64,000 bases of DNA, from NCBI RefSeq assembly GCF_000252165.1, contig NZ_BAET01000014.1, positions 62,001 to 126,000 of the forward strand, read 5' to 3'. Made by a program: the position numbers and the translations under genes. Shown here one piece after another: positions 37,911-48,364 of the stretch (its first letter is position 1; the number at the start of each line of letters is the position of its first letter). The DNA comes from Glaciecola punicea ACAM 611. Lineage in GTDB: Bacteria; Pseudomonadota; Gammaproteobacteria; Enterobacterales; Alteromonadaceae. The notes beneath the pieces are model-generated. The model did no database searches. It had not been told where the DNA came from and saw only the letters and a list, made by a program, of their open reading frames with translations.

Positions 37911-39339
37911 CGCGCCCAATTTTGCCGTTGTAGGCCATCCCAATAAAGGTAAATCGAGCATTGTGGCCACCTTATCGCAAAACGATGCTATTGCCATTGC
38001 ACTAGAGCCTGGCACCACGCGCTCAAGCCAGTCTTATCCCTTAAGCGTAGACGGTAAAATACTCTATACATTGGTAGACACCCCGGGCTTTCAACGTCCT
38101 AGAAAAGTGCTGGAATGGCTCGAAGCGCATAGTGTATCGGCTTCTGACCACAGCGATACGCTTAAAGCCTTTGTAGGGCAGCATAAAGATGACGAGCGTT
38201 TTACCGATGAATGCGAATTACTCCAGCCCTTAATTGAAGGTGCCGGGATCATTTATGTGGTAGACGGCTCGGTGCCTTACAGCGCGCAGCACGAGGCTGA
38301 GATGACCATATTACGCTGGACGGGTCGACCTAGCCTAGCCTTAATCAATACCATAGGCCTTGAAGACTACAGCGATACGTGGCAGGCAGCATTAGGCCAA
38401 TTCTTTCAAGTTGTGCGTAAATTTAACGCAGTGCGAGCACCTTTTGAACAGCACTTAAGCCTGCTGCGAGCCTTCGGCCAGCTTGAGCCACAGTGGGAAA
38501 AAACCTTAAACCAAGCCACGCAATACTTGTCAAAGCAGCGTCAGCAAAGACGCAGTCAGTCAGCCAGTATTGTTGCCAAAGCCTTAAGTGACATGATGTC
38601 GTATCAAGAAAAACGCACTTTCGCGCAACATGAAAACGTGAGCAGCGATTCCGACCAAGGTGAATTGGCAGGCAAGCTCAGTAAATGCTGGTATGAACAT
38701 CAGCGTGAACGCGAACAAAGCTTGCGTAAAAGTATTGAGCATTTATACCAACATCAGCGCATTCGCCGCCAAGAAACCGAACTTAATTGGCACAGTGCCC
38801 AAGACTTATTTTCCCAAGACAGCCGACAGCAATGGGCCGTAAGCCGGCGTTATTTAGTTACCGCTGGTTTTGGTGCAGGTGCTATAGGCGGTGTTTCAAT
38901 AGATGCACTTACCTTTGGTGCATCCCTTGGCACCGGCGCACTTTTAGGTGGCTTTATGGGGGCTGCTGGAAGCTATTACTATGGCGCTAAATTGTTGTCA
39001 CCGGCGCTAAAAATAGCCTCGTTTGGCAAGGGTCTTACAACCGCCATGTTTGGTCCCGTGCAAGACAGTCAGTTTGCTTACATTGTGCTTGGCAGAGCCG
39101 TTGATCACTGGTGGCATATAAGCCATCGTAATCACGCTGGACGAGACTTGCTTGACCTCGTGCAGGGCGATAATCACTGGATTGAGGGCCTTGATAAAGA
39201 CAGCCGCAGATCTATCCAAAGAACTTTAGATAAAATCCGCAAGCAGCAACCCACAGACGAAAGCCTGCAGCAGCGATTCACAGAAGCCGTTCAAGAATGT
39301 CTTGCGGTCTATGAAAAGTGGCGAGCTGATAAGGCCTAA
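37903..39339 (+). CDS. GTPase with DUF3482 domain
   Basis: 478 aa. Era/HflX-like G domain: G1 GHPNKGKSS at 11-19, G2 threonine in PGTTRSS near 39-45, G3 DTPGFQ near 60-65. A helical middle leads to a Gly-rich hydrophobic hairpin near 320-365 (GAGAIGGVSIDALTFGASLG), typical for membrane insertion. The C-terminal ~115 residues complete DUF3482. Works with the DUF2868 protein by context. Its last 85 bp are duplicated at 53.6 kb. Confidence 0.85.
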   Translation: MNSAPNFAVVGHPNKGKSSIVATLSQNDAIAIALEPGTTRSSQSYPLSVDGKILYTLVDTPGFQRPRKVLEWLEAHSVSASDHSDTLKAFVGQHKDDERFTDECELLQPLIEGAGIIYVVDGSVPYSAQHEAEMTILRWTGRPSLALINTIGLEDYSDTWQAALGQFFQVVRKFNAVRAPFEQHLSLLRAFGQLEPQWEKTLNQATQYLSKQRQQRRSQSASIVAKALSDMMSYQEKRTFAQHENVSSDSDQGELAGKLSKCWYEHQREREQSLRKSIEHLYQHQRIRRQETELNWHSAQDLFSQDSRQQWAVSRRYLVTAGFGAGAIGGVSIDALTFGASLGTGALLGGFMGAAGSYYYGAKLLSPALKIASFGKGLTTAMFGPVQDSQFAYIVLGRAVDHWWHISHRNHAGRDLLDLVQGDNHWIEGLDKDSRRSIQRTLDKIRKQQPTDESLQQRFTEAVQECLAVYEKWRADKA

Positions 39340-39707
39340 AAATACCGCAGACATATAAATAATGTCTCTAATAAAATATTTCACAAGGCGTGCATGCATA
39401 GCGCTTGTAAAGATATTTATTACGCGGATATGCCAAGAATGTTAAGCAATTTAGCGAATGCTTTGTCGCTATGTGGTAACAAATGCGATTACGGTAATCC
39501 ACAAGTCATTTATTTTTTCATCCGTAGGCTCGTATTTTCAGGAAATTATCTCAACATATGTTCACAAAAGTTGTATTAGAATCATCATTTCACAGTAAAG
39601 AATGGCTTAAAGGGCAGCGAGTCTTCGAGCAAAATAGCGTCTTAAACGGCCTTGTTGATGGCAGTGTTTTACGAGGTTCAGTTAAGAGCGAATCGCATAA
39701 AAGCGAG
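39255..39707 (+). repeat. Left 453-bp direct repeat bounding the laminarin island
   Basis: It covers the 3' end of the DUF3482 gene, the intergenic gap and the first 50 codons of the SNF2 gene. It aligns base for base, without gaps, to 53575-54027 at an offset of 14320; about 17 mismatches by eye (roughly 96% identity). Confidence 0.93.
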
Positions 39708-39710
39708 TAA
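39558..39710 (+). pseudogene. N-terminal fragment of SNF2 helicase gene
   Basis: 50 codons nearly identical to the start of the intact SNF2 gene at 53878 (FTKVVLESSFHSKEWLKGQR), ending in TAA where the direct repeat stops. A by-product of the duplication that flanks the island. Confidence 0.85.
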
Positions 39711-39960
39711 GCCATTAAAGATAAAACGCGCGATGAAAACTTCAACGCAAGACAGCAAAAAGCCAAACCGATAGTTGATGATTTTATCAATGGCTGATTA
39801 AGTATAAAGATAAAGTACCACCGAAAATAGCGCTTGGTAAAGCCATCAATTACTCGATAAATCAGTTTAAAAAAATACCGCCGTTACCTAGATGATGGCA
39901 GGCTCAAAATAGATAACAACTACGCAGAGCGAGCTATAAAGCCATTTGCGATTAGCGTAA
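39711..39960 (+). mobile_element. Degenerate IS66 transposase (TnpC) C-terminal remnant
   Basis: Across shifted frames one can read NARQQKAKPIVDDFING, then KVPPKIALGKAINYSINQFK, then YLDDGRLKIDNNYAERAIKP. These are the successive C-terminal motifs of IS66 transposases (PLGKAIxY, DGRxxIDNNxAERAIKPF). Several stops and shifts break it. It begins at the exact edge of the left repeat. Confidence 0.75.
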
Positions 39961-40225
39961 ATCCTGTATTACAAAGATATTTGCATGTTACCGCTTCGGT
40001 ATAGTTTGATCTGACTCCCGATAATTAATTTGTGGAGAAGGACTATGAGTGTTTCAGCATTCTTTAAGTGTAAAAAACAATAACGCGGATGTGTACCGGC
40101 CCTTTGGGCTTCTATATGGTGGCTTATGCGGACCTATTAGTTGCTGAAGGTCACCTTGCTGCGATTTTAAAAAAGTGGCTTCCGGCTAAGGCTATAGGTC
40201 ATTGATAATATTTTTTGATAAACTT
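39961..40225. other. Unassigned sequence inside the island
   Basis: About 265 bp. A short frame ending LAAILKKWLPAKAIGH at 40203 may be another remnant, but nothing is recognised. Confidence 0.3.
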
Positions 40226-40834
40226 TTACTTGTCGTTATAGCCCCAAGGTGTTGCAGGTAATGCTACTGGCTTGGTTAAGTCAAATTCTACTCTGAACTC
40301 CCTGCCTTGGCGAATTAAGCGGTAGCTAAAGGTGTTGTCATACACAAATATTTGCCACGTGTTTCCAACAGATTGCGCAATGCCTTGGTCTACAAATAAT
40401 TGCTTTGAATAAGCATCAGCAGGAAAGGACTGCACGTTGTTATAGCCTGCATCAACCGTGTGACCGCCATACATACTGAGTTCGTCATCAAGTCCGTCTT
40501 GTTTCCTATGGTCGTGCTTTAAGCTCAAACCACTGCCTGTCTTGGTAATAATCCAAGTGCGCGAGGCGTCATCTCCCACATGAAAAGGAACTTGTAGTTG
40601 GGTGCTTGTGCAAGTACGCACGTGCATTACTAACGTATTGTTAAAGGCCGGACTTGGATCGTTATCAATCACAACTTTGCCCTCAAATGCTTTACCGCAG
40701 TGTTTGGCAATAGCCTCAAAAAATGCGTCATGGGTATCTATTGACACCACAAGAGCAGGGCGTGCTAGCACGAAGTGGTTGATACCGAGTAAACTCACCA
40801 GCCCAATAATTGCCGCTAATCTTCTTTTCATCAT
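40226..40834 (-). CDS. Secreted protein of unknown function
   Basis: 202 aa from the ATG at 40834, five bases after AAGGA. Signal peptide ends near VLARP. The mature part has two cysteines (KHCGKAF, VRTCTST) and a beta-rich C-terminal half (SVGNTWQIFVYDNTFSYRLI, then GREFRVEFDLTKPVALP). It looks intact. No family is named with confidence. It lies in the laminarin island but is separated from the glucan genes by an insertion-sequence scrap. Confidence 0.65.
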   Translation of the reverse strand: MMKRRLAAIIGLVSLLGINHFVLARPALVVSIDTHDAFFEAIAKHCGKAFEGKVVIDNDPSPAFNNTLVMHVRTCTSTQLQVPFHVGDDASRTWIITKTGSGLSLKHDHRKQDGLDDELSMYGGHTVDAGYNNVQSFPADAYSKQLFVDQGIAQSVGNTWQIFVYDNTFSYRLIRQGREFRVEFDLTKPVALPATPWGYNDK

Positions 40835-40964
40835 GGTATTCCTTTTTGTAATGCGCCTTGTAGCCATTATAGGCTTTGTAGCTATTGTTGCCGTTGTGAA
40901 TAAATGTACCTATCGTGTTTAGTACCGCCGCGGTGCCAGAAAGCGTAGCTTCCGTATCTGGTTT

Positions 40965-41042
40965 ACTGGCGCGCCGGTCACCGGTCGTACCATCTCTGTA
41001 TGGCGTCCTCAATTCATATAGCACTTTTCCATGTTGCGTCAT
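40965..41042 (-). mobile_element. Possible IS91-type transposase scrap
   Basis: About 20 codons (MTQHGKVLYELRTPYRDGTT) match the C-terminal motif of IS91-like transposases, followed by unrelated sequence. Too short for certainty. Confidence 0.4.
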
Positions 41043-41264
41043 ACTTAAACGCTGCTCACTAATTGCTCAGCGGCTGATTTAACAGGCAGGTAGGCGTTCA
41101 AAATTTAGGCTTAATTGATTCAACTGAAACGCCATTCTTTGCTTGGCTAAATTTAAGTTTATTACCAAAAAATTCATATTTTTATTCCCTTAGCTTCTGC
41201 TAAATTGAAAAGTAAGTAACGTTTTTATACAAGTTATACCAAGAGCACTGCACATCGAAGGAGT
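41043..41264. other. Gap downstream of the GH3 gene
   Basis: About 220 bp at the 3' side of the MFS-GH3 operon. No clear terminator or gene recognised. Confidence 0.3.
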
Positions 41265-43835
41265 TCAGTCTGCACAGCTCAGATTAGCTTCGTGAGCTTG
41301 ATTAAACGTAAACGATATTTCACTTAGACTTACGGTAAATGCTTCCTTTGACCCCAGTTGGAAGGGCACTACCATATTTTCAAACGTGACACCTTTTTGA
41401 ACAAAGCATTGCACGTCAACAGTAAAAACACTCCATTCATTTTTAGGCAAAGCCAACAATGCTTCAGCAATATTCAGGTCTGCTGCGCAACTACCGGCTG
41501 TGTCACTGACAGTTTCGCAATTCATAGACAGTAATACTTCATTTGGAATAGCCGATTCGGGCTTTAGCATGAATGACAACACGGCGTTACTTTGTGCTTG
41601 GGCCGACATGTCTTCCCTAAAATAGTTTTTACTCGCTATTTGTACGCCACTATTGTTGTTACTAGCAGTAATTGCTAATCTGAATGCATCTTCTTGTACC
41701 ACTCTATCAACGGTTCTGTAATATACATTATCGACAGTGGCAGTACTTGCCGTAATATCTTGTAAATTATGACCCGAGAAAACTCGCAATTCCCACGGCT
41801 TCTGCATAGTGCCGGTGAATAATGTCGCACCGCTTGTTTGCGTAATACTCTTTTCATATGTTTCAGATAAGTTGTCGGGCAATACGTTTTCATCACCGTA
41901 GGACAGGCCAAAACCATAGGGAAGTAAGGGATTATACTCAAAATCGTAGACGTTAACTGTTGCTTGATTAGGATCCGCAGGCCATGAGAATGACAAACGT
42001 CCGGAAAAATTATATTGCATGCTACCCAGCGCGTCGGTAAATAACACATCGGCAACAGCGCTTCCTTGCGAACCAGGTAACCAAGCCGCAACAAAAGCAT
42101 CACTTGCGTTAATTTCAGCATTCATCCATAAGGGTCTACCGCTAATAAATATAGATACAACGGAGATCCCGTCTGCTTTTAGCCTATGTAATAAGGCTAA
42201 ATCAGATTTTAGGCCGCGTTGATAATCTAAGTGCTCCACATCGCCATGACCCTCAGCATAAGGCTCTTCACCAAAGACCACTATGGCCACGTCGGGCTTG
42301 GTTTTATATTGACCCGTTTCACTTAATTCTACCGTGCCATTTGCAGCCTCTATGCGCTGCTTTATGCCGTCATAAATCGAGCTTCCACCGGGGAAATCTT
42401 CATTAGTATTGTTGGTACCTTGCCACGTAATAGTCCAACCACCCGACTGCTTACCGATGTTGTGAGCTGCATCGCCGGCCACCAGTACACTCACGTTAGG
42501 ACTCAGCGGTAAGATGTTATTTTTATTCTTTAGTAATACGAGTGATTCACGCACAGCCTGTTTTGCTATGTCTCGATGGCTTTGTTGACCAATAAGCTGC
42601 GTTTTGCCCGACAAAATACGATTAGCGGGACTGGGCTTTTCAAACAAACCTGCACGTATTTTCACACGCAGTATGCGTGTCACCGCATCGTCAATTCTAC
42701 TCAAGGCAATAGTGCCGTCTTTGACTTGTTGCAGCAAATTCTCATACAAAGGCTTCCAAGCCGCTGTTGGCACCATGTAAATATCTAAACCTGCGTTTGC
42801 AGCTTGCGGACAGTTGTCATTAGTACAACCGGCTATTTGGCCATGACCATTCCAATCGCCTACTACAAAGCCGTCAAAACCCATTTTATCTTTCAATACG
42901 TCGGTTAGTAGATATTTGTGGCCATGTAGTTTTTTGCCATGCCAACTGTTAAATGAAGCCATTACTGATTGTGCTCCAGACGTTAAACCTCCCACGTAAC
43001 CCTGCGCATGAAGTCTAAATAAATCGCTTTCGCTGGCAATATTATTGCCTTGGTCGTCACCCCCAACGGTGCCGCCATCACCAATAAAGTGCTTAACAGT
43101 GCTTATAACTTGGCTGTCGCCTAAAAAATTTTTACCAGGTTTACCTTGTAAACCTCGTACTATCGCTTTTGAGTATTCATATACAATAGCTGGGTCTTCG
43201 GAATAGCTTTCGTATGTTCGGCCCCAGCGGTCATCCCTTACAGTGGCAACTGTTGGAGCGAATACCCAATCAATACCTGTTACCATTACCTCGGTAGCGG
43301 TTGCTGTGGCTATGTTTTCAATTAATTCTGGGTTGTTAGTAGCACCTAAGCCAATATTATGTGGAAATAAAGTAGCCCCAATTACATTGTTATGACCGTG
43401 TACTGCATCGGTTCCCCACATAGTTGGGATAGTTGAACCATCTAGGCTTGCATCAACAGACGCTTGATACATGTTCTCGGCTAGCTGTATCCAGTCTTGC
43501 GGTGTGGCGTGTTTATTATCATTTGGAAAAGCTCCACCACCATTTAAGTATGAACCAAAGCCATATTTACGCATATCCTCAACGCTAATATCTCTAATTT
43601 CAGGCTGGATCATTTGCGCAATTTTTTGCTCTAATGTCATGCCTGTCAAAACAGCAGCAACTCTCGCTTCTACGTCATCAGATTTTTTAACAGCAATATC
43701 TAGTTGCGGCCAAATTTCAATGTCAGGTAAAGTCTTACTGTTTCGTTCTTGTACTTCCTTTACGCTAATTTGAGTACATGCAACACTAGCAAAGGTGAAG
43801 ACAATCGCGGCTATAAGTGATTTTGTTCTTTTCAA
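41265..43835 (-). CDS. GH3 exo-beta-glucosidase lipoprotein, ExoP-like
   Basis: 856 aa. Lipobox ASVAC gives lipidated C20. GH3 N-terminal TIM barrel (about 60-410) with VKHFIGDGGT and the nucleophile aspartate in FVVGDWNGHG near 320. The C-terminal sandwich (about 420-630) has LVLLKN and GGWTITWQG. A final ~180-residue domain, galactose-binding-like, is as in Pseudoalteromonas ExoP exo-1,3/1,4-beta-glucanase. It should cut glucose from laminari-oligosaccharides in the periplasm. It begins 10 bp after the sugar transporter stop, so it is the second gene of that operon. Confidence 0.88.
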   Translation of the reverse strand: MKRTKSLIAAIVFTFASVACTQISVKEVQERNSKTLPDIEIWPQLDIAVKKSDDVEARVAAVLTGMTLEQKIAQMIQPEIRDISVEDMRKYGFGSYLNGGGAFPNDNKHATPQDWIQLAENMYQASVDASLDGSTIPTMWGTDAVHGHNNVIGATLFPHNIGLGATNNPELIENIATATATEVMVTGIDWVFAPTVATVRDDRWGRTYESYSEDPAIVYEYSKAIVRGLQGKPGKNFLGDSQVISTVKHFIGDGGTVGGDDQGNNIASESDLFRLHAQGYVGGLTSGAQSVMASFNSWHGKKLHGHKYLLTDVLKDKMGFDGFVVGDWNGHGQIAGCTNDNCPQAANAGLDIYMVPTAAWKPLYENLLQQVKDGTIALSRIDDAVTRILRVKIRAGLFEKPSPANRILSGKTQLIGQQSHRDIAKQAVRESLVLLKNKNNILPLSPNVSVLVAGDAAHNIGKQSGGWTITWQGTNNTNEDFPGGSSIYDGIKQRIEAANGTVELSETGQYKTKPDVAIVVFGEEPYAEGHGDVEHLDYQRGLKSDLALLHRLKADGISVVSIFISGRPLWMNAEINASDAFVAAWLPGSQGSAVADVLFTDALGSMQYNFSGRLSFSWPADPNQATVNVYDFEYNPLLPYGFGLSYGDENVLPDNLSETYEKSITQTSGATLFTGTMQKPWELRVFSGHNLQDITASTATVDNVYYRTVDRVVQEDAFRLAITASNNNSGVQIASKNYFREDMSAQAQSNAVLSFMLKPESAIPNEVLLSMNCETVSDTAGSCAADLNIAEALLALPKNEWSVFTVDVQCFVQKGVTFENMVVPFQLGSKEAFTVSLSEISFTFNQAHEANLSCAD

Positions 43836-43845
43836 AATTATACCT

Positions 43846-45111
43846 CTAACTGAGAGCTTTAGTTGGTTTTGAACCTATCAAACCGTAATAAGCAATAAAA
43901 ATGTAGCACAGCATAGGCAGTACAAATGAGATTTGCAGACCAACGCTATCGGCAAGCATACCTTGAATAAGGGGTAATAATGCGCCGCCAACAATAGCTA
44001 AACACAGTAAGCCTGAACCTTGTGCGGCGCTTGTGCCAAGGCCGTTCAGTGCTAAGCTGAAAATAGTGGGGAACATGATGGAATTGAATAGACCTACTGC
44101 CAGCAGTGACCACATTGCTAGAGAACCATCAAATAAAACAGCACTACTGATAAGTATAATGACCATAGCTGAATTGAACGCTAATACTTTGCCTGGCGCT
44201 ATTTTTTGCATAACAAAGGCACCAATAAAGCGGCCTACCATAGCGCCGCCCCAATAATATGCAATAAACTTTGACGCTTGAGCTTCGTTTAAACCAGCTA
44301 TGTCGGGCTGACTTAGAAAATTGACTAGAAAGCTTCCAATTGCTACTTCAGCGCCTACATATAAAAAGATCCCCACCACGCCTAAACGAAGGTGACGATG
44401 TTGCCAAGCCGACCCCTCTATAACGGTTGCTGTTTGTTTACGGCCTAAATCAGGTAGTTTGAGATAGCTGAAAATAGCGGCCAAACCAAGTAAAGCCGCC
44501 GCAAGGATTAGATAGGGTAATTGCACTAAACTAGAAGAGTCGCCGCTTATATGTGTGTCAACACCATTGCCGCCACCAAAAATTAGATATGCGCCAAAAA
44601 ATGGGGCAACCGTGGTGCCTAAAGCATTAAATGCTTGAGTCATTGTTAAGCGAGATGAAGCGGTGTGTGGGCTGCCTAGCGCGGTAACAAAAGGATTGGC
44701 TGCTACTTGTAGAATGGTTATGCCGGAGGCTAAAACAAATAAGGCAAACAAGAAAATAGCATAAACGTGCAGTGCTGATGCTGGATAAAAAAGCACGCAG
44801 CCTAGGCTAGCGATTAATAAGCCGGCCACTATGCCTTTTTTATAGCCAATTTTACCCACTAACCAACCTGCTGGAATAGCTACAACAAAATAGGCTCCAA
44901 AGAAACAAAATTGTACCAGCATGGCTTGGGTATAACTTAAATCAAATGCATTTTTCAAGTACGGAATTAAAATATCATTTAAGCAGGTGATAAACCCCCA
45001 CATAAAAAATAATGACGTTAGCGAAACTAATGAAAACAAATGATTTTGTGGTTCACTAGCACTGTTCGATGGTATAACCGAGGGGTCTGCTATTGGGATA
45101 TTGGACGCCAT
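43846..45111 (-). CDS. FucP-family sugar:proton symporter
   Basis: 421 aa with twelve predicted membrane helices. The early motif [20 protein letters not shown] (about 33-52) and [20 protein letters not shown] (about 72-91) mark the FucP/GluP branch of MFS (glucose, galactose, fucose). Import of glucose released by the adjoining GH3 enzyme is the natural role here. It is the first gene of a two-gene operon whose upstream gap holds three copies of the island motif. Confidence 0.87.
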   Translation of the reverse strand: MASNIPIADPSVIPSNSASEPQNHLFSLVSLTSLFFMWGFITCLNDILIPYLKNAFDLSYTQAMLVQFCFFGAYFVVAIPAGWLVGKIGYKKGIVAGLLIASLGCVLFYPASALHVYAIFLFALFVLASGITILQVAANPFVTALGSPHTASSRLTMTQAFNALGTTVAPFFGAYLIFGGGNGVDTHISGDSSSLVQLPYLILAAALLGLAAIFSYLKLPDLGRKQTATVIEGSAWQHRHLRLGVVGIFLYVGAEVAIGSFLVNFLSQPDIAGLNEAQASKFIAYYWGGAMVGRFIGAFVMQKIAPGKVLAFNSAMVIILISSAVLFDGSLAMWSLLAVGLFNSIMFPTIFSLALNGLGTSAAQGSGLLCLAIVGGALLPLIQGMLADSVGLQISFVLPMLCYIFIAYYGLIGSKPTKALS

Positions 45112-45170
45112 GTTTGCATCACTCCATTATGTAAATATTGTTATATTTATGTTTAATTTTTTTAGATTTT

Positions 45171-45239
45171 CATAGTGTCGCATGGCATAAAGCTTAGCAA
45201 CGCAAATGCGATATAATGAAAAACGGCTGCGACACAATA
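45171..45239. promoter_or_regulatory. Triple copy of the 13-bp island motif upstream of the transporter operon
   Basis: ATGCGACACTATG (minus strand, 45171-45183), ATGCGATATAATG (45206-45218) and CTGCGACACAATA (45227-45239). The last two are direct repeats 21 bp apart, the spacing of LytTR-type sites. They lie 60-128 bp upstream of the transporter ATG. The same motif occurs before the GH16 operon. Confidence 0.6.
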
Positions 45240-45325
45240 GGTCAATTGAGCGAGTGCGCGTTAAAACGACACTTTCATCCGCTAAGCGGGTGAGGTTGTT
45301 ATCAGGCGCATGATTAGACAGTAAG

Positions 45326-45350
45326 AAGCCGCAAAAAATAGCGGCTTTTT
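45326..45350. terminator. Hairpin after the TonB receptor gene
   Basis: AAGCCGC (45326-45332) and GCGGCTT (45341-45347) flank an 8-base loop. T tracts are better on the + strand than on the minus strand, but it sits just downstream of the minus-strand TonB receptor stop and can end that operon. Confidence 0.5.
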
Positions 45351-45366
45351 ACGCATACGCTAAATA

Positions 45367-48351
45367 CTATAAACTGACTCTTACGCCAACAGAGTAACGT
45401 GGGCCATATTGACCAGCAAATAGAAATTGCTCTTCAAATCGACCGTAGTGTTGCTCTGTGGCGTTATTTAAGTTGATGCCTTCAACAAAAACAGTCAGGT
45501 TTTCATTAATGTCATAATTAACACTCATGTCCCACTGTCCATATTCTTTGGCGAATTGTGGCGGGTTGTCAGATGTACCTTGTCCTTGACCCTGCCCAAT
45601 TAAATAACTATCGCGCCATGCGTAGGTCAATCTTACTGATAATTTATCATCTTCATAAAACGCTTGAAAGTTAGCAGAGTCTGATAGTCCAGACAGCGCC
45701 TTTTGTGACGCTAACACGTAGGGATTATAATCAACATCACCATCAACAAAAGTTGCGTTAGCAGCTAAACCAAAACCAGTCTCTTGAAAGATATGCTGAA
45801 ATGCTACTTCTAAGCCATTCGTTTTGCGTTCTTCAACGTTTTCTGGAGAGCTCAAACGCCACGAAATGAGGGAGTCGCCGCTTGGATCTGGCTCAATCTG
45901 ACCATCGCTATTAGCGTAACCTAAAGCAACCATCTCATCAAAAATGGCAGTATCGGTGGCTTGCCCTCCTCGTGTAGTAATGTTGGTAGCAGCTTCGTTC
46001 CAGCGTGGACCAAGATATATGTCATACAGACCATCAAATGTAAGGTCTACAGTTGATGTTTCAATCCAGTCATCAACTTTTTTCCAGAATAAGCCTACAG
46101 CTGCATAGCTTCCTTCCTCATAATAATATTCTACAGAAATGTCTATGTTGGTTGACTGGTAAGGCTTCAGGTTAGTGTTACCTCTCGAGCCTGTACGAGC
46201 GCCAATCTTAGGACTTCCTGATAGCGCTAAACCGCCTAGTAAGTTGCCTAAAGGAGCACGTGTAATACTTTTGCCAACCGAAACTCGTGAGACCAAATCA
46301 TCGCTTAAATCGACCCGAATATCTATCATTGGTAATAGTAGATCGTATCCACCATCGTTAGACACGTTTTGCACACCAGAGAATGAGGTTATCCATTCCG
46401 ATGCTGCAACCCAGTTTACCTGTTCTGCAATATTACTTTGTGAAGGACTAATAACATCGGTTTCTTCATAGCGAATACCCGCATTAATTTCCACGTACTT
46501 ATCTTTTATATCAAATTCCCAAAGTGAATTGATGTAGATAGACTTTGTCGTTTCTTCAACGCTAGAGGTTGTGTTAGTAGTATAGTAAGGATCAACAACA
46601 TATTCATTACTACCAACCACATCTGATGTTAAGTAGGCAGCTTGGCGAGTAACGGCTTCATCAAAATCGTAGGTCCAATAGTAGTTTGGACTCAAAGCTG
46701 CACCGCCACCGTCGAACTGGTCTAAAAAGTTCCCCGTATCATTAAATGTAAACATGTTGTCAGGAAATATTGCGCTAAAGCTAGGGTTGAAACCAGGACC
46801 ACCGCGCAAACCCGACCATCCGTTAGTGCCAATCAGCGTTTGTTTAGTATTACTTAATCCGGCTGAAAGTTTGACTAAAGAACGTAAGCTATCAAATTCA
46901 GGTAAGTATTCGACATCTAATTGAGCCTGCTGAATATCAGATTCACCAGGTGAATGAATGAACTGACTGAAGTTAGAATCAATTTCACCAGCGCTCAGTT
47001 GATTGGTGCCATTATTCCAGTTAATTGAGAATTGGGGTACATCACCAGATAGATAAGAGTATTCTTTAAAGTCTAAAGCAGAGGAACCCAATATAACTTG
47101 ACCTGCACTGCGTAAGCCAGGATCTATGCCGTTGTCAATCGTTGCATTAGAATCGTGATAGTCGAAGGTTAACTTTAGGTCATCACGAGCCTCAAACTCA
47201 ATGTTTAAACCAAGCGATTTCATATCAAATTCAGTTGTGCTTCTTGATGCGGTAAATGAAGCGTCATCACCTGAAATATTGGCGTATAAGGTGGTACCAT
47301 TTTCATCGAGTTGATACGTGTTTATGTTAGCACCGAAGTTATTCCAAATTCCCCAACCAATGCTGTTGCTACCGGCAACTACATTACTCATTGTGTAGTC
47401 GGCCGTTAGGGTTAAACGATCGTTTACCGCAAATTGAACCGTCGCCTGAGCATTTTTTCTTTCACGCTGCACGTCTTCTATGCCGTAGTTCATATCTTTA
47501 GGGAAGAAATGTGCAGTGCTTGCTTCTAGTTCGCCACTAGCATTAGGGGCTAGGAAGTTAGCGAGTAGCTCACCGTTTGCATCTAATGGACGTAAGTCAG
47601 AAAATTTTGATGAAGATAAACTAGGTAGCGCAACATTTGCCTGCCAACCTTGAATATTGGCCGATTGTTTTTGGAAATCACGTCGCTGATACGAACCAGT
47701 AACAGAAACACCAAGGCGTTCATCTAAAAATGTTTTACTTGCTAAGCCTGCAATTTCTGGCGTGACATCTTCACCTTCCACGTTTGAAGTATCTAGATTA
47801 GCTTTGGCCGTAAATGAGAATTGCTGTCCGGGCTGTGACAAAGGACGAGCAGTCACAATATTAACAGATGCTCCTAAACCACCCGTTGGAATATCGGCAC
47901 GTGAGGTTTTGTAAACCTCTAATGCACTAACACCTTCGGATGCAAAGTTCTCAAAATTAAATGACCGCGAGAAACCTGTTGATGGCATTTGACGACCGTT
48001 TAACGTTACCATATTAAATTCTGGACCAAAACCACGCACCGTTATTTGACTGCCTTCACCATTTGCTCTACTTACCGATACGCCCGTAATACGTTGCAAT
48101 GATTCAGCTAAGTTAGTATCAGGGAATTTACCCATTTCTTCAGCGACAATTGAATCAACTACGCCTTGGTTACTGCGCTTAATATCACTTGATTTCATTA
48201 ATGAGCCACGAATGCCGCTCACCGCAATCACTTCAACATCGTCTTTTGCCTGCAATGCTTCTTGAGCAACGACGGGCACGGTAGCGCCAAGTTCTATTAT
48301 CAATGATATAGTAATGGCTAATTTTGTTTTTTGGAAAATTGTATTTTTCAT
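45367..48351 (-). CDS. TonB-dependent receptor for beta-glucan oligosaccharides
   Basis: 994 aa outer-membrane receptor. A signal peptide ends near VVAQEA. TonB box DDVEVIAVSG follows, then the plug (about 45-190) with LAESLQRITGVSVSRANGEG and ITVRGFGPEFNMVTLNGRQM, motifs of the large carbohydrate-type receptors of Alteromonadales and Xanthomonadales. The barrel ends with YSVGVRVSL. It starts 13 bp after the GH16 stop, so the two are co-transcribed. Laminari-oligosaccharide uptake is inferred from its GH16 and GH3 neighbours. Confidence 0.87.
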   Translation of the reverse strand: MKNTIFQKTKLAITISLIIELGATVPVVAQEALQAKDDVEVIAVSGIRGSLMKSSDIKRSNQGVVDSIVAEEMGKFPDTNLAESLQRITGVSVSRANGEGSQITVRGFGPEFNMVTLNGRQMPSTGFSRSFNFENFASEGVSALEVYKTSRADIPTGGLGASVNIVTARPLSQPGQQFSFTAKANLDTSNVEGEDVTPEIAGLASKTFLDERLGVSVTGSYQRRDFQKQSANIQGWQANVALPSLSSSKFSDLRPLDANGELLANFLAPNASGELEASTAHFFPKDMNYGIEDVQRERKNAQATVQFAVNDRLTLTADYTMSNVVAGSNSIGWGIWNNFGANINTYQLDENGTTLYANISGDDASFTASRSTTEFDMKSLGLNIEFEARDDLKLTFDYHDSNATIDNGIDPGLRSAGQVILGSSALDFKEYSYLSGDVPQFSINWNNGTNQLSAGEIDSNFSQFIHSPGESDIQQAQLDVEYLPEFDSLRSLVKLSAGLSNTKQTLIGTNGWSGLRGGPGFNPSFSAIFPDNMFTFNDTGNFLDQFDGGGAALSPNYYWTYDFDEAVTRQAAYLTSDVVGSNEYVVDPYYTTNTTSSVEETTKSIYINSLWEFDIKDKYVEINAGIRYEETDVISPSQSNIAEQVNWVAASEWITSFSGVQNVSNDGGYDLLLPMIDIRVDLSDDLVSRVSVGKSITRAPLGNLLGGLALSGSPKIGARTGSRGNTNLKPYQSTNIDISVEYYYEEGSYAAVGLFWKKVDDWIETSTVDLTFDGLYDIYLGPRWNEAATNITTRGGQATDTAIFDEMVALGYANSDGQIEPDPSGDSLISWRLSSPENVEERKTNGLEVAFQHIFQETGFGLAANATFVDGDVDYNPYVLASQKALSGLSDSANFQAFYEDDKLSVRLTYAWRDSYLIGQGQGQGTSDNPPQFAKEYGQWDMSVNYDINENLTVFVEGINLNNATEQHYGRFEEQFLFAGQYGPRYSVGVRVSL

Positions 48352-48364
48352 TTTATATACTCTC

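Noticed and set aside
39394-39579. 61-codon frame, found again at 53714-53899 with two changes
   Set aside because: Its repetition comes from the direct repeats. It spans the gap and SNF2 start, has no ribosome site or family, and is not treated as a gene.
40728-41042. Full 104-codon minus-strand frame over the secreted protein gene
   Set aside because: Only its first ~20 codons look like a transposase; the rest overlaps the better-supported secreted protein in another frame.
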